A DNA stretch of 64,000 nt from Lethocerus indicus (taxonomy: Eukaryota > Arthropoda > Insecta > Hemiptera > Belostomatidae): NCBI GenBank assembly GCA_019843655.1, contig JACDQD010000003.1, positions 13,022,925-13,086,924 of the forward strand, given 5' to 3'. The translations under genes and the position numbers were made by a program. Shown here piece by piece: positions 48,850 to 64,000 of the stretch. The notes beneath the pieces were generated by a model. That model searched no databases, was not told the origin of the DNA, and saw nothing but the letters and a program-made list of their open reading frames with translations. Within the stretch, counting starts at the first letter, position 1, and each line of letters starts with the position of its first letter.

Positions 48850-49980
48850 CGGCCCTTTTTGTTAAAGCGGTATTACACGCTGCACCGGTAGGACTTGCAT
48901 TAAGCTCTTGCCCAAGTCGCGAGTATCAATTTCTAGCCCGGCGTCGGATGACGGGCCGCGGTCTGAGCGTATCGCGGTCGTCGGCCATCGGATACTCGGC
49001 AGGGGCAAAACCCCGGGCGGGCCTCGCGTTGCACAACCGTCGGGGGGGGTAATCGACACGCGGTTACCGGCCGCTGAAAAGGTCCTCTGTGCAGCACGGT
49101 CTTCTAGTAAACCGCTAGGCCGGCAAAATAAATGCCAAATATAATGGCGCGGTAAATAACCCGGACGGTAAATTTTCGCCGGTATTTAACGCCAAATGAT
49201 CCACCCCGTCGTCTTCGCCCCTACCCGCCCCACCACCTCCCCACTTTACGTACCATCTATTGGAGCCAACAGTGTAGAAAGGTCCTCGTGATCTATCTCC
49301 GATAAATCGCCACCATTCCATCCTCCGTCCAATAAGGCATATTTAAAGACTGGAGAACTTCCTATGATCTGGTCCCGTAAATCGATAGAAAAACAGTTTT
49401 GTATAACTAACCGCTAAAAAATGGTATATTTTAACACCGCACCAAAGTTATGTCCTAACCGGCCGACGGTGTCGCAACATATGTTCTGTTTTGTTACGGT
49501 CTGTCTCAACGACAGTGCGTATATTGCCCGTCAAAAGAGATAAATGGTCCGGTTGGCGGGATCGTGAGTCGGGGAGCGCTGACAGACCCCGAATTCGACC
49601 CGAACGGACACTGGGGCCTCCTCAATTAAACGCGGACGGCATTTGCATGGCCATTATGCTCGGGTCGGCCGGCCCCGGCGGTTCGTGGCTGGTCTTGACC
49701 CGGATCGCGGTTCAGAAAAGCGAGTAGGGCCGGGTGTCACGCGTCGCCTCTCCCGGAGCCCGATGATTAATTGGCCCGCCGAAGGACGGCCGCCGACGAT
49801 TGTTCAAAGCGCGTTACTATTCATCCCCCGTCACCCCCCTCCCGAGCCCCTTTCCGGGCCGTACCCTGAGGCGCCCGCCGATTAATAACCGCACGCGGAG
49901 TTCTCAATGAGGATGACGACGCTCTTATTATAATCCGCTACTTAAACTCCGCCCCGCGAGACTACGCATGAAAATGTTTC
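48850..49980. other. Longest CpG-rich block
   Basis: Over a kilobase of CpG-rich sequence with an AT-rich interruption at 49330-49450. Frames of 65-80 codons overlap in several registers. It contains an exact octamer ATTTGCAT at 49641-49648 and TAAT cores (CAATTAAACGCGG, GATTAATTGGCC, CGATTAATAACCGC). Possible promoter or enhancer cluster. Confidence 0.35.
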
Positions 49981-51432
49981 GACACGGCTTAATACGAGCC
50001 ATCCTCAGACATCTGTGGTCGAAGGACTCATAAATTTTATCGCTGCTTCCTGCGGCGCATGCTCATTCATTTGGTTAATAGGGTAATAACGACGCAGCCC
50101 TTTACTTTCTCGCCTACTCCCAACTTGGAAATATCATCGCCGCTGTGATTTAACGTTTTACCTCCCTTACGTGTCACCTAGTAGAGCGAGTCCAGTAATA
50201 AGGATAGTTCTCCACTGCCGAAATATTACTTTCTTACTCCTTACGTCTTTAATAATGTTTCCATATAGGCTAATACCTTAAGCAAATCTTATTTTAACTT
50301 TCAATTGTTTGATCTGCCAAAGAAAGAATAATGAGGTTTTACTTCTTTACCCCCAGAAAACACTTACGTTAATAATAACGTTATTATATTATTTTTTATT
50401 AATAATATTTAGGCGAGGAGAATTGTTATCAGTTCACTAATGTGTAGGTAGACGCATGTATAGTCGAATGTATAAGACACGGCGATAAGGCTCCAAATGC
50501 AAAAAGGGTACAACGGTCAACCTGTAATATGTAAATTTCACATTCGACTAAAGCTGGAAAAAAAATCGAAAAGCCGAGCTCGAGCCGCTGTCTTCGAATA
50601 TCGGCCGATAAACACAAAACTTGTGCAGTTCGAAAAGCGGAAAGTTAACGGGTCCCAGGCCGTGTTTAACAGGCGGGACTTAATGAAGTCAAAGGCTCAC
50701 GAAGTCACGACGGTCCTCGGATGACGGCCCGCCCTCGTTACCGGAACAACAACTTCACGGTTCCTGTTTTTACCAGAACGCTATTAGATCTAATGAACCG
50801 GGACCCCCAGGATGTTTCCTGTCACGAGGAAACCTCGTCCCAGCCCCGATATGAAAGTCTTAAGCGATAAATGAAACGGTTCGAAGGTCTAAATTTCATC
50901 CGATAATAGATGTATAGATAGTATAATTATGACTGGTGATATTAATTATAATAAATACGTGAGACCTAACTAATGATTAAAGGTATTGTTTTTCTGTTCA
51001 TTGTTTTCTTAGTAGATTGAGTGATAAATATTTTTGCATACGGAGTTTGCCTGTCGCTATCCACTCATAACAATATACTGCCTACAGACCCTAAATAAAT
51101 ATTTATTCTGTATTTTTATTTCACTTTGTAATATAAACAAAATAAAAACACCGTTGGGATAGAAGCAATGTCTTAAACATCCCCGTAAACTATAACATAT
51201 GCACGAAAAAATGAGTTATTTTATGATATGTATTTGTAATAACTATTGGAGATCATATAAAATTGGAAAGGTTCTGTTATTTAAATATGAATTTTAATTA
51301 GGTTCAGAACGCTCCTCGTGGAGTTCTGTGTACATTCCGTGCTGGAATTTCTTATATAACTGATATCGATATGTTTATGACCACTGCAAATTAAATCCAT
51401 TTTGTCCTCTATTGGCAACCCGGTGAATTATA
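49981..51432. other. Non-coding sequence
   Basis: AT-rich with a GC-rich patch at 50560-50860. A 16-base palindrome ATAATAACGTTATTAT lies at 50372-50387. No gene recognised. Confidence 0.35.
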
Positions 51433-51873
51433 TTACCAGTTCCACAATACAAGCTCTTTTTTAACGGGATAAATTAACAATATATTATGGATCGATAATA
51501 AACTACTCTCCCTCAAAAAAAGGTAAGTCAATATATGTAGTACTAAATAACTCCTAGTATTGTTTTTCAGTACTCGTATTGAATATTCATTTCTATAATT
51601 TAATATGGGACGATTCCTTTTCGAACATGCTATTTTCTCATATGTTCGTGCCATTTTCACATACATAAAATTCTTCTGTATATATTTTATCGAATAAATG
51701 TGGTGAAAAACTAAGTACATTTGTGAACCTCCAAGGTTCACAAGCAAAAGGTACGTAGCAAACAATCCTGTCCCCAACAAACCGAATAACAAACTCCATT
51801 CTCCCATATTCAAGATTATAGCCAGTTTTATGCCGATTGGCAACACACTATTAAACTTTATTGCTCTAATCAA
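51433..51873 (-). other. Candidate transposon-derived or unknown coding fragment
   Basis: A 146-codon minus-strand frame in AT-rich DNA, where long frames are less expected than in the GC-rich blocks. Residues 22-46 form a hydrophobic segment (EWSLLFGLLGTGLFATYLLL), followed by a basic, tyrosine- and asparagine-rich tail. About 140 bases 5' of it on the same strand is GGACATCCTGTTTTATC, reminiscent of words found at ends of insect mobile elements. I do not recognise the protein. Alternatives are a chance frame, a decayed transposon gene, or a single-exon membrane peptide. Confidence 0.18.
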
Positions 51874-52149
51874 AAAATAGGGGAAGTAAAAAATTGGACA
51901 TCAATACGAATCTAATGGTACAAATGTAACCCCATCTTCTTCATTGAAATGTGTGAATAACATTGTTAAAAATTACTGGCGAGAGTCATGTTGTATTCTT
52001 CCTATTTGATAAAACAGGATGTCCATTTTTTAAATTAAAAATTTAGTATAATTTTTATTTAGGGAAACTGTCCGACACTGGCAAGTATTTTTGATAAATC
52101 GTCGGATTTCGAAATTTAAAAAAAAATTCTTCATCGTTTTAAATAGGAA
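51874..52149. other. AT-rich sequence
   Basis: Contains the plus-strand ACAGGATGTCCATTTTTT word near 52014, noted with the preceding frame. Nothing else supported. Confidence 0.4.
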
Positions 52150-52647
52150 ATGAATGGGCTCGGTCGCTTTTCTGACATCATTATTCCGGGGGGCGTCGGA
52201 CAATGGCGTAGCCTGGAGTGGAGCGCTGTCCCCTTTGCCAGTCGCAAATCAGATGGGGGCGTCACCGATGGCCGGCTACCCCGTATGGAAACTAGAAACG
52301 ACTTGATTCATTGGCCGGCCCTCATATCGGGAGCGGTTCGTTACTCCCATTGTATTGTTTCAGAAGTTGCGCGGACTCGAGATGATTTGTATAGCCGTTT
52401 GTGCGGGATGTCCCTTAAGCAACGCCTTAACCAACGGCGGTTATCGTCCTCGAATAATTCAGCACCCGCCCCGGGACTCCCGGGCCCCTTAACGCCTTCG
52501 CTGACGTTACCCACCTCGGTTCATTCCACTCGAGGTGGCGTGAACCCGATTCTCTTTTTATTCATTCAATTCTCCATTAGGCGGATAACTGTAGATTTCT
52601 GTGCATCTAAATCCGCAGTACGTTCCGAGTACGGATGCCGTTTCTAA
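52150..52647 (+). other. Candidate exon inside a CpG-rich block, unrecognised
   Basis: A plus-strand frame is open for 165 codons. The most exon-like part begins after TTGTATTGTTTCAG at 52350-52363 and reads on through a basic helix-like piece (MSLKQRLNQRRL) into a serine/proline-rich stretch (SSSNNSAPAPGLPGPLTPSL). Possible donors are GAG|GTGGCG near 52535 and GC|GTGAAC near 52540, both weak. Composition fits a disordered metazoan protein. A second frame after the same acceptor is also open for about 42 codons, so coding is not established. Shortly after its end lies a run of ten C (52673-52682). Confidence 0.2.
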
Positions 52648-55600
52648 GTTAGATCCTTATCGGGGACAATAACCCCCCCCCCGGTGTTAATGCGAAGGTT
52701 GAAAGAATGATGGAACACGCCCCGCTAGCACACGAAGAGTATAAATGAGTAAAGCCGACAAATGAACTCGCCCCAACCTATTTAGGTTGGCTAGATCCAT
52801 ATACCTGCAAGCAATCCGATCCCAATAATTTACTATCAGATATAAAGCGGTAATTTAATAACGATTTGCCAATCGGAGTTCAAACTAGAGATGCTTTATA
52901 TGTAAATAATTTTTTTTTTTTAATACATTGTCATTCCTCTAAGGAAATTATACGAGCTTAATTCTTCTACGGATTATTTTCCTCACTTCTTCGGAGAGAT
53001 AATTTTCCGATACGAATAACAAATCCCAACATTCATTTGAGGTATAACATTTACTTTGCACAACAAACACACCGAAATGCCTTATTACACAGTATCCTCC
53101 GAAAGTATTATGTTTCGGGGATCTAAAATCAAGCTTCGGACTGTTAAATGGACTGAAGCTTCAGAACGCACACTGTCATTATATATGAGCCGTTCTCGAC
53201 GGCCGTAATGATTGCGGAGTGTGCGGCTGGGACATCTCAACTTGGTCATATTTCTGCCGTCATATTGTTCCGTCCCCCTTCATAAATTCCGCTTCGGATC
53301 GCTCCTAGCGTCCCGGTCCCGAGGTAATTTGCGGGTACCACGGACCCGATTTCAAAAACTCTGTCGCGAATGATAGACGAGTACCGTTAACACATCTAAA
53401 TTGGCAATAACCAAATATTGCTCCGACCGGTAGTTGTACTATATTGCAAACTTATAGCGAGTACTATTATTATATTTGCCTACACATTACTATTAATTTA
53501 ATTTTTTATGCGTAATACTTACTTCTAAATTATCCTTTATAGCCAGCGCAGATGGAGTTCGCTATTTCGTCATTTCTTCGTCATATTCCAAAGTATTAAA
53601 ATACCGTGGTATGGGAATTAATGCCTTAAAAATAGTCTACTTTCCTACCGTTTGGCGTTAGAGGATTCAGGAGCGGAGATACTCGGTGTTGGACAGGCGT
53701 TTTTTCTGTGTAGGGCCCGAAAGGGGTAAGAGAGATATTGGGAGGGTGGGAAGAGCGGTGCGCGTTGTTCCGCTGTTGGGATGTTCGGGCGGTGAGTTGT
53801 TGGTCGGGTGTTAGCGCGGATCCGTGACCGGAATATGCAAAGAGGGCGCCCCGACGTGCACCGACGCCCGCGCCCACGCCCCCGCCACGCCGGCCCCGTT
53901 ATACACGGCCCGGAGATTTTCATTATTTCACATTCGCAAATATTACCGAAAGACGACAGATAATACCAGTACCTCGGCTGAATTCATACTGACCTTTTCT
54001 CTAATTACCCGATGAGTAATGTCGCGTTAGTGGCGGGCATTATTCAAACGCGTTTGAAATAATTTGCGGTCCTCGTTCTTCCCCCATTAGAAAGTGGCTA
54101 TTTTTAAAGGCGTAATTCAATTTCGATTATACTTATTAGGTTGTAATTCGAAAACTGATTTGCATTCGGAAAATTGATTCCCGTTAACGTCCTATTCTCG
54201 AACATTTAGATTACGTGAGAATAATTTACAACGAGTAACAGACGAAAACGTGGAATATTTGAATAATTAATTCGACGGGTGAATCTTCACCGGGATAATA
54301 TTATGTTTCGACAATGCAACTACGACAGCGGGACGTTCATGATTTAGTAATGGTCACCAGGGTTCGGAATATAATCGGACGTGTAATTTTCTCGTTTAGT
54401 TATATAATAGAGTCTCGCCGTTATCGGTATACGGTTGGGCCGTTAAGCATGTTCGCTACTTATGCTTTCATCACATACTGTATTCATTTCATTTATAGTG
54501 AATCATTGATAATGATTCTACTGACAGTGGCTAGAAGCCGAAATACGTTTCATGACAGAAAAATCGCGCGATAATCCCGCGGTAAAGAACTACACCGAAC
54601 AAGGGGATTATTGCCGAAATAATCGCTCGATCAGTTCGATTTCTGAATCCTTGCAGATGAAAGTAAAAAATGAAGTGAGAATGCAGATCGTCCAAATTAA
54701 AACTCACCGGTTATATTAAAGTTCAAGGATTTGAATTAGGTCGAAAATAGGCATGACATTTGTACTCGTTCCATTTATGCATTTCTACGTTTTTACGATT
54801 GGCAGTTTATGCTAATCTATTCCGTAATTGCTATAAATTCTACCCCATTGGAAAGCGGCACTGTTCCCAGCAATGCAGGATGATTTAATCCCATTTAAAG
54901 GTTTCATTACTCTATATACGGTGCTTGGACCAGAGCGACAGTCGGTGGGATCTTCCTTTAATTTATGAGAATATTACCGACTTGGAAACATTTACTGGTA
55001 TTACATAATCCAGGCGTTTTAAAATCCAAATAATCACTTATAATTGTTTCTCCCGATCTGAGACATTAACAATATCAGGGTGATTATTGCCGCTTGGAAG
55101 GATTCTTGGTATCGGACCCAGAATGGAACTCGGCAGGTGTTGAAAAGCAAATTCGTTGAAGCCAGCCAATTAAACGGCTATTAAAATTAATTGAACGCGC
55201 TTTCCCGCCCCCTCTCTCCTTTTTTAGTCTTTCCATTTTCTTCGACACGCCTCTTCCAGATATAATCGTCTGGAAGTCTATATGTGCGATAACTCTAGTG
55301 GTAAATATCGCCCGAGGTGCACGGAACGCGCATCTCATTGAAAGAACCATGTACAAATTCTTTCTGACGGGTCCTGAATTCACTTTCAAAGCGGACCACT
55401 CTTCCTATTGTAGTCCTCCTCGAGGTTTATGATTAAGAAGTTGTTTGGGGTAACCATTTTCAGATATAGGAATTATATTTTCAACTATGACCAAAAAATG
55501 AGACAGTTGCTGAAACAAAACTTAGCTTAGTATCAAGTAGGCATGTTTGACAGAAGGTCTCAAGAGTCCTGATGTACAAATATCCCCTCCCCCAAGCCAC

Positions 55601-56960
55601 AAAAATAAGTTTTTTGGTAGTTTATAATATAAAATTAATACCTTCAGCATTCGGGCGGTAATTTTCCCTTAATTTTGTCCCATTTCGAGTGTGGGAATTT
55701 GAGCCCAATTATCCGCTCCGGTCGCCACGTACCAGGACCGAGCTCACAAAAAATTCCCCTCTCAAGTGTCAAGTCCTCCCCGAACGAATTACGATTCCTC
55801 ATTTCGTGCTCGTTATGTAAATTATAAACGGTCCAAATTGCCGCTGTGTAAATATTGAAAATTTTGGGAGCGTGTATCCTCCCTGATGCCTGTCATTAGC
55901 TCGAATTACCCTAATGGAAGGAAATTAGCGCTGCCCTTCCCGTTGATACGGAGGGCAATCTATTGTTAATGGAATATTCGTACTCCCGTTAAGGGAGTAA
56001 ATATTGGGTCCTTCCTACAGGGTAGAACTTATTTTACACTGTCCCTCATTGAAGGTATCGACGAACTAGTGTGTTAATGCCGCATACTAAAGAATCCCTC
56101 TAATGGTGACTCCTGAGCGACCGGAGAGGCTTCGTAACTTTCCAGTCTTTACGAACTCAAGACTTGCCGATTTAATCGGGAAGTTGAGTTCGCATTAGAC
56201 CGCTTTTTATGATTTGACGACGGCTATAAAAGAGATTGTTCGTGCTTTCGAACTCCTACAGAGATGTTTCATTCCTTGTAAGGTTATTTGCTCCTTTTTT
56301 TCCTCCATTTAATAGGAGAGCCCCGGGGAGTGCATGCCTTATGTGGGATTGATTTGGAGGAAATATTTTGCCTTCTTAATCGCCCGATCGATTAGCGTTT
56401 ATACTGTTATACGCCTCTATCGAAGGCCTAATTGCATCGGAGTTATACTTTGTTTCTCAACGGCGAAATAAGCGTGTCCAAAAAACAGGTAACGATTTGA
56501 TTCTGCATACGTCTATGTATAGTTTACAAGGGCAGCTGTAATTGTAAATATACTTTTGTCACTTCTCTCACTTGTAATCCAATAATTCATCGCACGATAA
56601 ATTAAAGACCGATTATTTTGAATATTATTATGGACATTAAAGTAAAATAGGTGTTGCTACATGTATTATATCGGAGCTATAATGGTATTGTTATGTGGAC
56701 TATAATGGGAGCGCTGAATCACGGTTCTATAAATTTTGAAACTACACAGGCGGCTGATCGAAAATCGCTCGCGTCTTTTTCGGGTAACTCTAGTTGACCG
56801 TAACTCAATTGTTACCGGTCCCGATAATAAACTCGGGTCCGATTTTTCTTTTTGTATTTTCTACATGTGTCCACCCGTGAAAGGACCCCCCTCCACAACA
56901 GACTCACGCAACCAGCGAGTAATTTATAGCTTTTCGAAACCGCTCGGTTATTTAAGCGGC
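52648..56960. other. Non-coding sequence with GC-rich patches
   Basis: GC-rich at 53190-53350, 53640-53900 and 55660-55800. The 53.8-kb patch has GAATATGCAAAG, shared with 13.89 kb. An inverted repeat lies at 55973-56005: AATATT-CG-TACTCCC-GTTAA-GGGAGTA-AATATT. Frames up to about 100 codons (53626-53923, 55084-55389) are unrecognised. Confidence 0.35.
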
Positions 56961-56976
56961 GAGAGAGAGAGAGAGA
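56961..56976. repeat. (GA)8 microsatellite
   Basis: GAGAGAGAGAGAGAGA followed by AAAAA. Confidence 0.95.
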
Positions 56977-62029
<5,053 letters not shown>

Positions 62030-62140
62030 TTATTTCAGGAGTGGAAAACCTCCAGGAGTTGATCCCCGGCGTAAATCAAAAAGGATCTAGGACGAAGAAA
62101 CCAGTCCTGCATATTCTTAAGTGCTATTCCTTTAACTTAT
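62030..62140 (+). repeat. SINE-like repeat, longest copy in the window
   Basis: Contains a head with CAGGAGTGG and GGAGTTGATCCCCG (compare 35115-35152) and a body GGATCTAGGACGAAGAAACC then CAGTCCTGC and an ATTCCTTTAACTTAT tail (compare 13333-13390). The copy joins the two partial copies into one family on the same strand. Ends are approximate; I could not define a target-site duplication or a poly-A tail. Confidence 0.5.
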
Positions 62141-64000
62141 CTTAATCCTCATCTCTCAACTTATGAAGTGTTTTTATGGACTACAACAAGAATTAATCTT
62201 CATTCCGCCTCCTTTTTTGTTATCTCCTCAACACCGGGATATCTTCTCTGAAACCTTCTCACACTTCATCAATATTTATTACCGCTCGGTGTGAAACTGA
62301 ATTTTTGTGAAATTCCTAAAAACTCATTGAAAAATATCCTTCGATTATCGAAAATGTGAGAGACATTTCATGGTGAGGATTGGGGACGTCAGATTCGAAG
62401 CTACGAGTACCTAGGGTATACTTGAGTGCTGATTGTGGGAAAGATATATGTCGGTGTTGTTGAGGTGTTACTCAAGGCTCGGTTGAGGAGGGCGAGCTAA
62501 CGATTGCCCAGTTGGCTTTGCGCTCTATTTCCCCGCATTCCGGGACCGGGTTTCGCCACGGGCTTCCTCCGCCCGCGCTCATGACGCATGCTTCCCGGCC
62601 GGTGGAGGAAATTCACGTTCCGCCGTTTGAATGCGCTTAATCAATATCCGACGATATGGCGGACATTTCGGTCCCGGGTAAAGTGAACCACGTACAGGCC
62701 GTTTGTACACGTCTGATCTTACACATTTCTGAACACCACCATCATCGCATCATTCAACACTATTAATGTTCATTTTATTCAAATATATCAGCGATTTATA
62801 ATAAATATGTTCATTATAATACAGCGAATGTCTGCAGTCTAATTTCTAACCAGAAATGATGAAGACATGGTTTATTTTCATGGATCATTTTTAATTCTTT
62901 GCGACCACAGTAGTCTCAAAGCAAACACGTGGAGCGGAATATTTGCAGCGGCCTTTAATGTGCCCTGACCTAGACCAGTGATTACATAATATACAAGTCC
63001 TGCCTATGAACAAGAACTGGAATGTTTATTTATTTTAATTGGATGTTGACTAATTTTGACCAGCTGATACAGCATACAGCCGGAATTGATTATCCGCTGC
63101 GATTTTTTATATTTTGGCATTCGGGACTATTCTTAATCGCGTAATGCTATGATTTCGTGTTGTCCAAATAGATATGAACCATACAAAGCATTCATGTTAA
63201 GAGCAGTGGAATGGTACATTTGGAGAACGCTGAAGAAGAGATTCATTTTTCCTGAACTCCCCCCCCCCTCCTAACTCTTCACTAGTATCAATTTTCTTAT
63301 CCGGGAATCACGAATAAATCATAGAGCCGATTCGATTGCAGGGCGATAATTAAAATAACCAGGCTGTCGGAAGGAGCCGTGTCGATGGCGCATTTCCGTT
63401 CCGGCGGTGGAGCGTTGAACAGATTCCCGTTGGAACCGGATGCTCGGCGTTTCGCCCAATAGCTGCTAGATTCGGTATTATTATTTGGATAAAGTATTCC
63501 AGTATTATTTTATGTCTCGTTTTCAGGCCTTCCAAGTCTGCACGTCTAAATCAGAAGTCACAATCTGCCCATTACTTCATTCACGTTGAGATAATGATAA
63601 TATATATCTCTCTCAAGTATGATACTTGACTTGTTCAAGCTAATTGGCCGTCTAAGGGTAATGAAAGTTGGAAGAGACGATTTATTGTCTTCCTACACTG
63701 GCTTAATCCCAGATCTATTCTGGGAGTTAATGAATTCGTTCTCATAATAAACTCAATTGTCGAAATTTCCGTCACCTAGCTGCAAAACTCGCGTCACGTA
63801 TTGAAGGATTTACCGAATTAGAAAGTAGGCAGGCACAATTTGGAAGATCCACATTGTGTACACGTCGGGCCGCGAAACGACCAAACTGGTAATTGAAGAA
63901 CCAGAAGCGATAAATCAGATGGGAACTACTTCGTTGTTAAGTGGAGGCCGAAGTCGGCCGGACCCGACTCAGAAATGGACAGTAGGAAGCGCTCGCCTAA
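62141..64000. other. Non-coding sequence to the window end
   Basis: GC-rich at 62460-62700 and from 63850 to the end. A run of ten C lies at 63259-63268. A hairpin TTAA-TCCCAGA-TCTAT-TCTGGGA-G-TTAA lies at 63703-63730. A 61-codon minus-strand frame at 63350-63535 is unrecognised. Confidence 0.35.

Overview
This is a stretch of eukaryotic nuclear DNA, most likely from an arthropod (probably an insect). The assignment is an inference. It rests on an AT-rich, intron/intergenic-like background with CpG not visibly depleted, long uniform dinucleotide microsatellites, two GC-rich satellite arrays, short tRNA-derived repeat fragments, and a terminus matching hAT-type DNA transposons. There is no bacterial gene density, no operon structure and no run of ribosome-binding sites. 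I could not identify one protein-coding gene, rRNA, functional tRNA, snRNA or known microRNA with confidence. The longest open frames (up to 375 codons) lie inside the satellites, where they are artefacts of GC-rich tandem repetition.

Layout. 1-2741: about 17 copies of a roughly 164-bp GC-rich satellite, cut by the left window edge. 2742-3369: short unique spacer. 3370-5069: a second, unrelated GC-rich satellite with a 77-bp unit and extreme C-over-G strand skew. From 5070 to 64000 the sequence is an AT-rich background interrupted roughly every 1-3 kb by CpG-rich blocks of 200-700 bp (for example 5876-6480, 13800-14120, 20150-20470, 32540-32960, 45890-46560, 48850-49980, 52150-52600). These blocks are open in several frames at once, which is why they produce long but mutually incompatible ORFs. 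Many carry TAAT-type cores inside GC-rich words and may be regulatory, but this is inference.

Mobile and repetitive content outside the satellites: a hAT-like terminal sequence at 9499-9514, a long inverted-repeat (fold-back/MITE-like) element at 34636-34868, fragments of a probable tRNA-derived SINE family (13333-13390, 35111-35155, 62030-62140), a tRNA-like relic on the minus strand at 22560-22636, an 18-bp tandem repeat near 47.6 kb, and microsatellites at 26085, 34052, 42692, 46441, 56961 and 61412.

A few open stretches look slightly more protein-like than their surroundings (12009-12395 minus, 29636-29806 plus, 41608-41904 plus, 51433-51873 minus, 52150-52647 plus). They are listed as low-confidence candidate exons or transposon relics so that they can be tested by protein search or RNA-seq; none was recognised. 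No previously undescribed multi-gene system is visible. The most distinctive structures are the paired GC-rich satellites and the inverted-repeat element.
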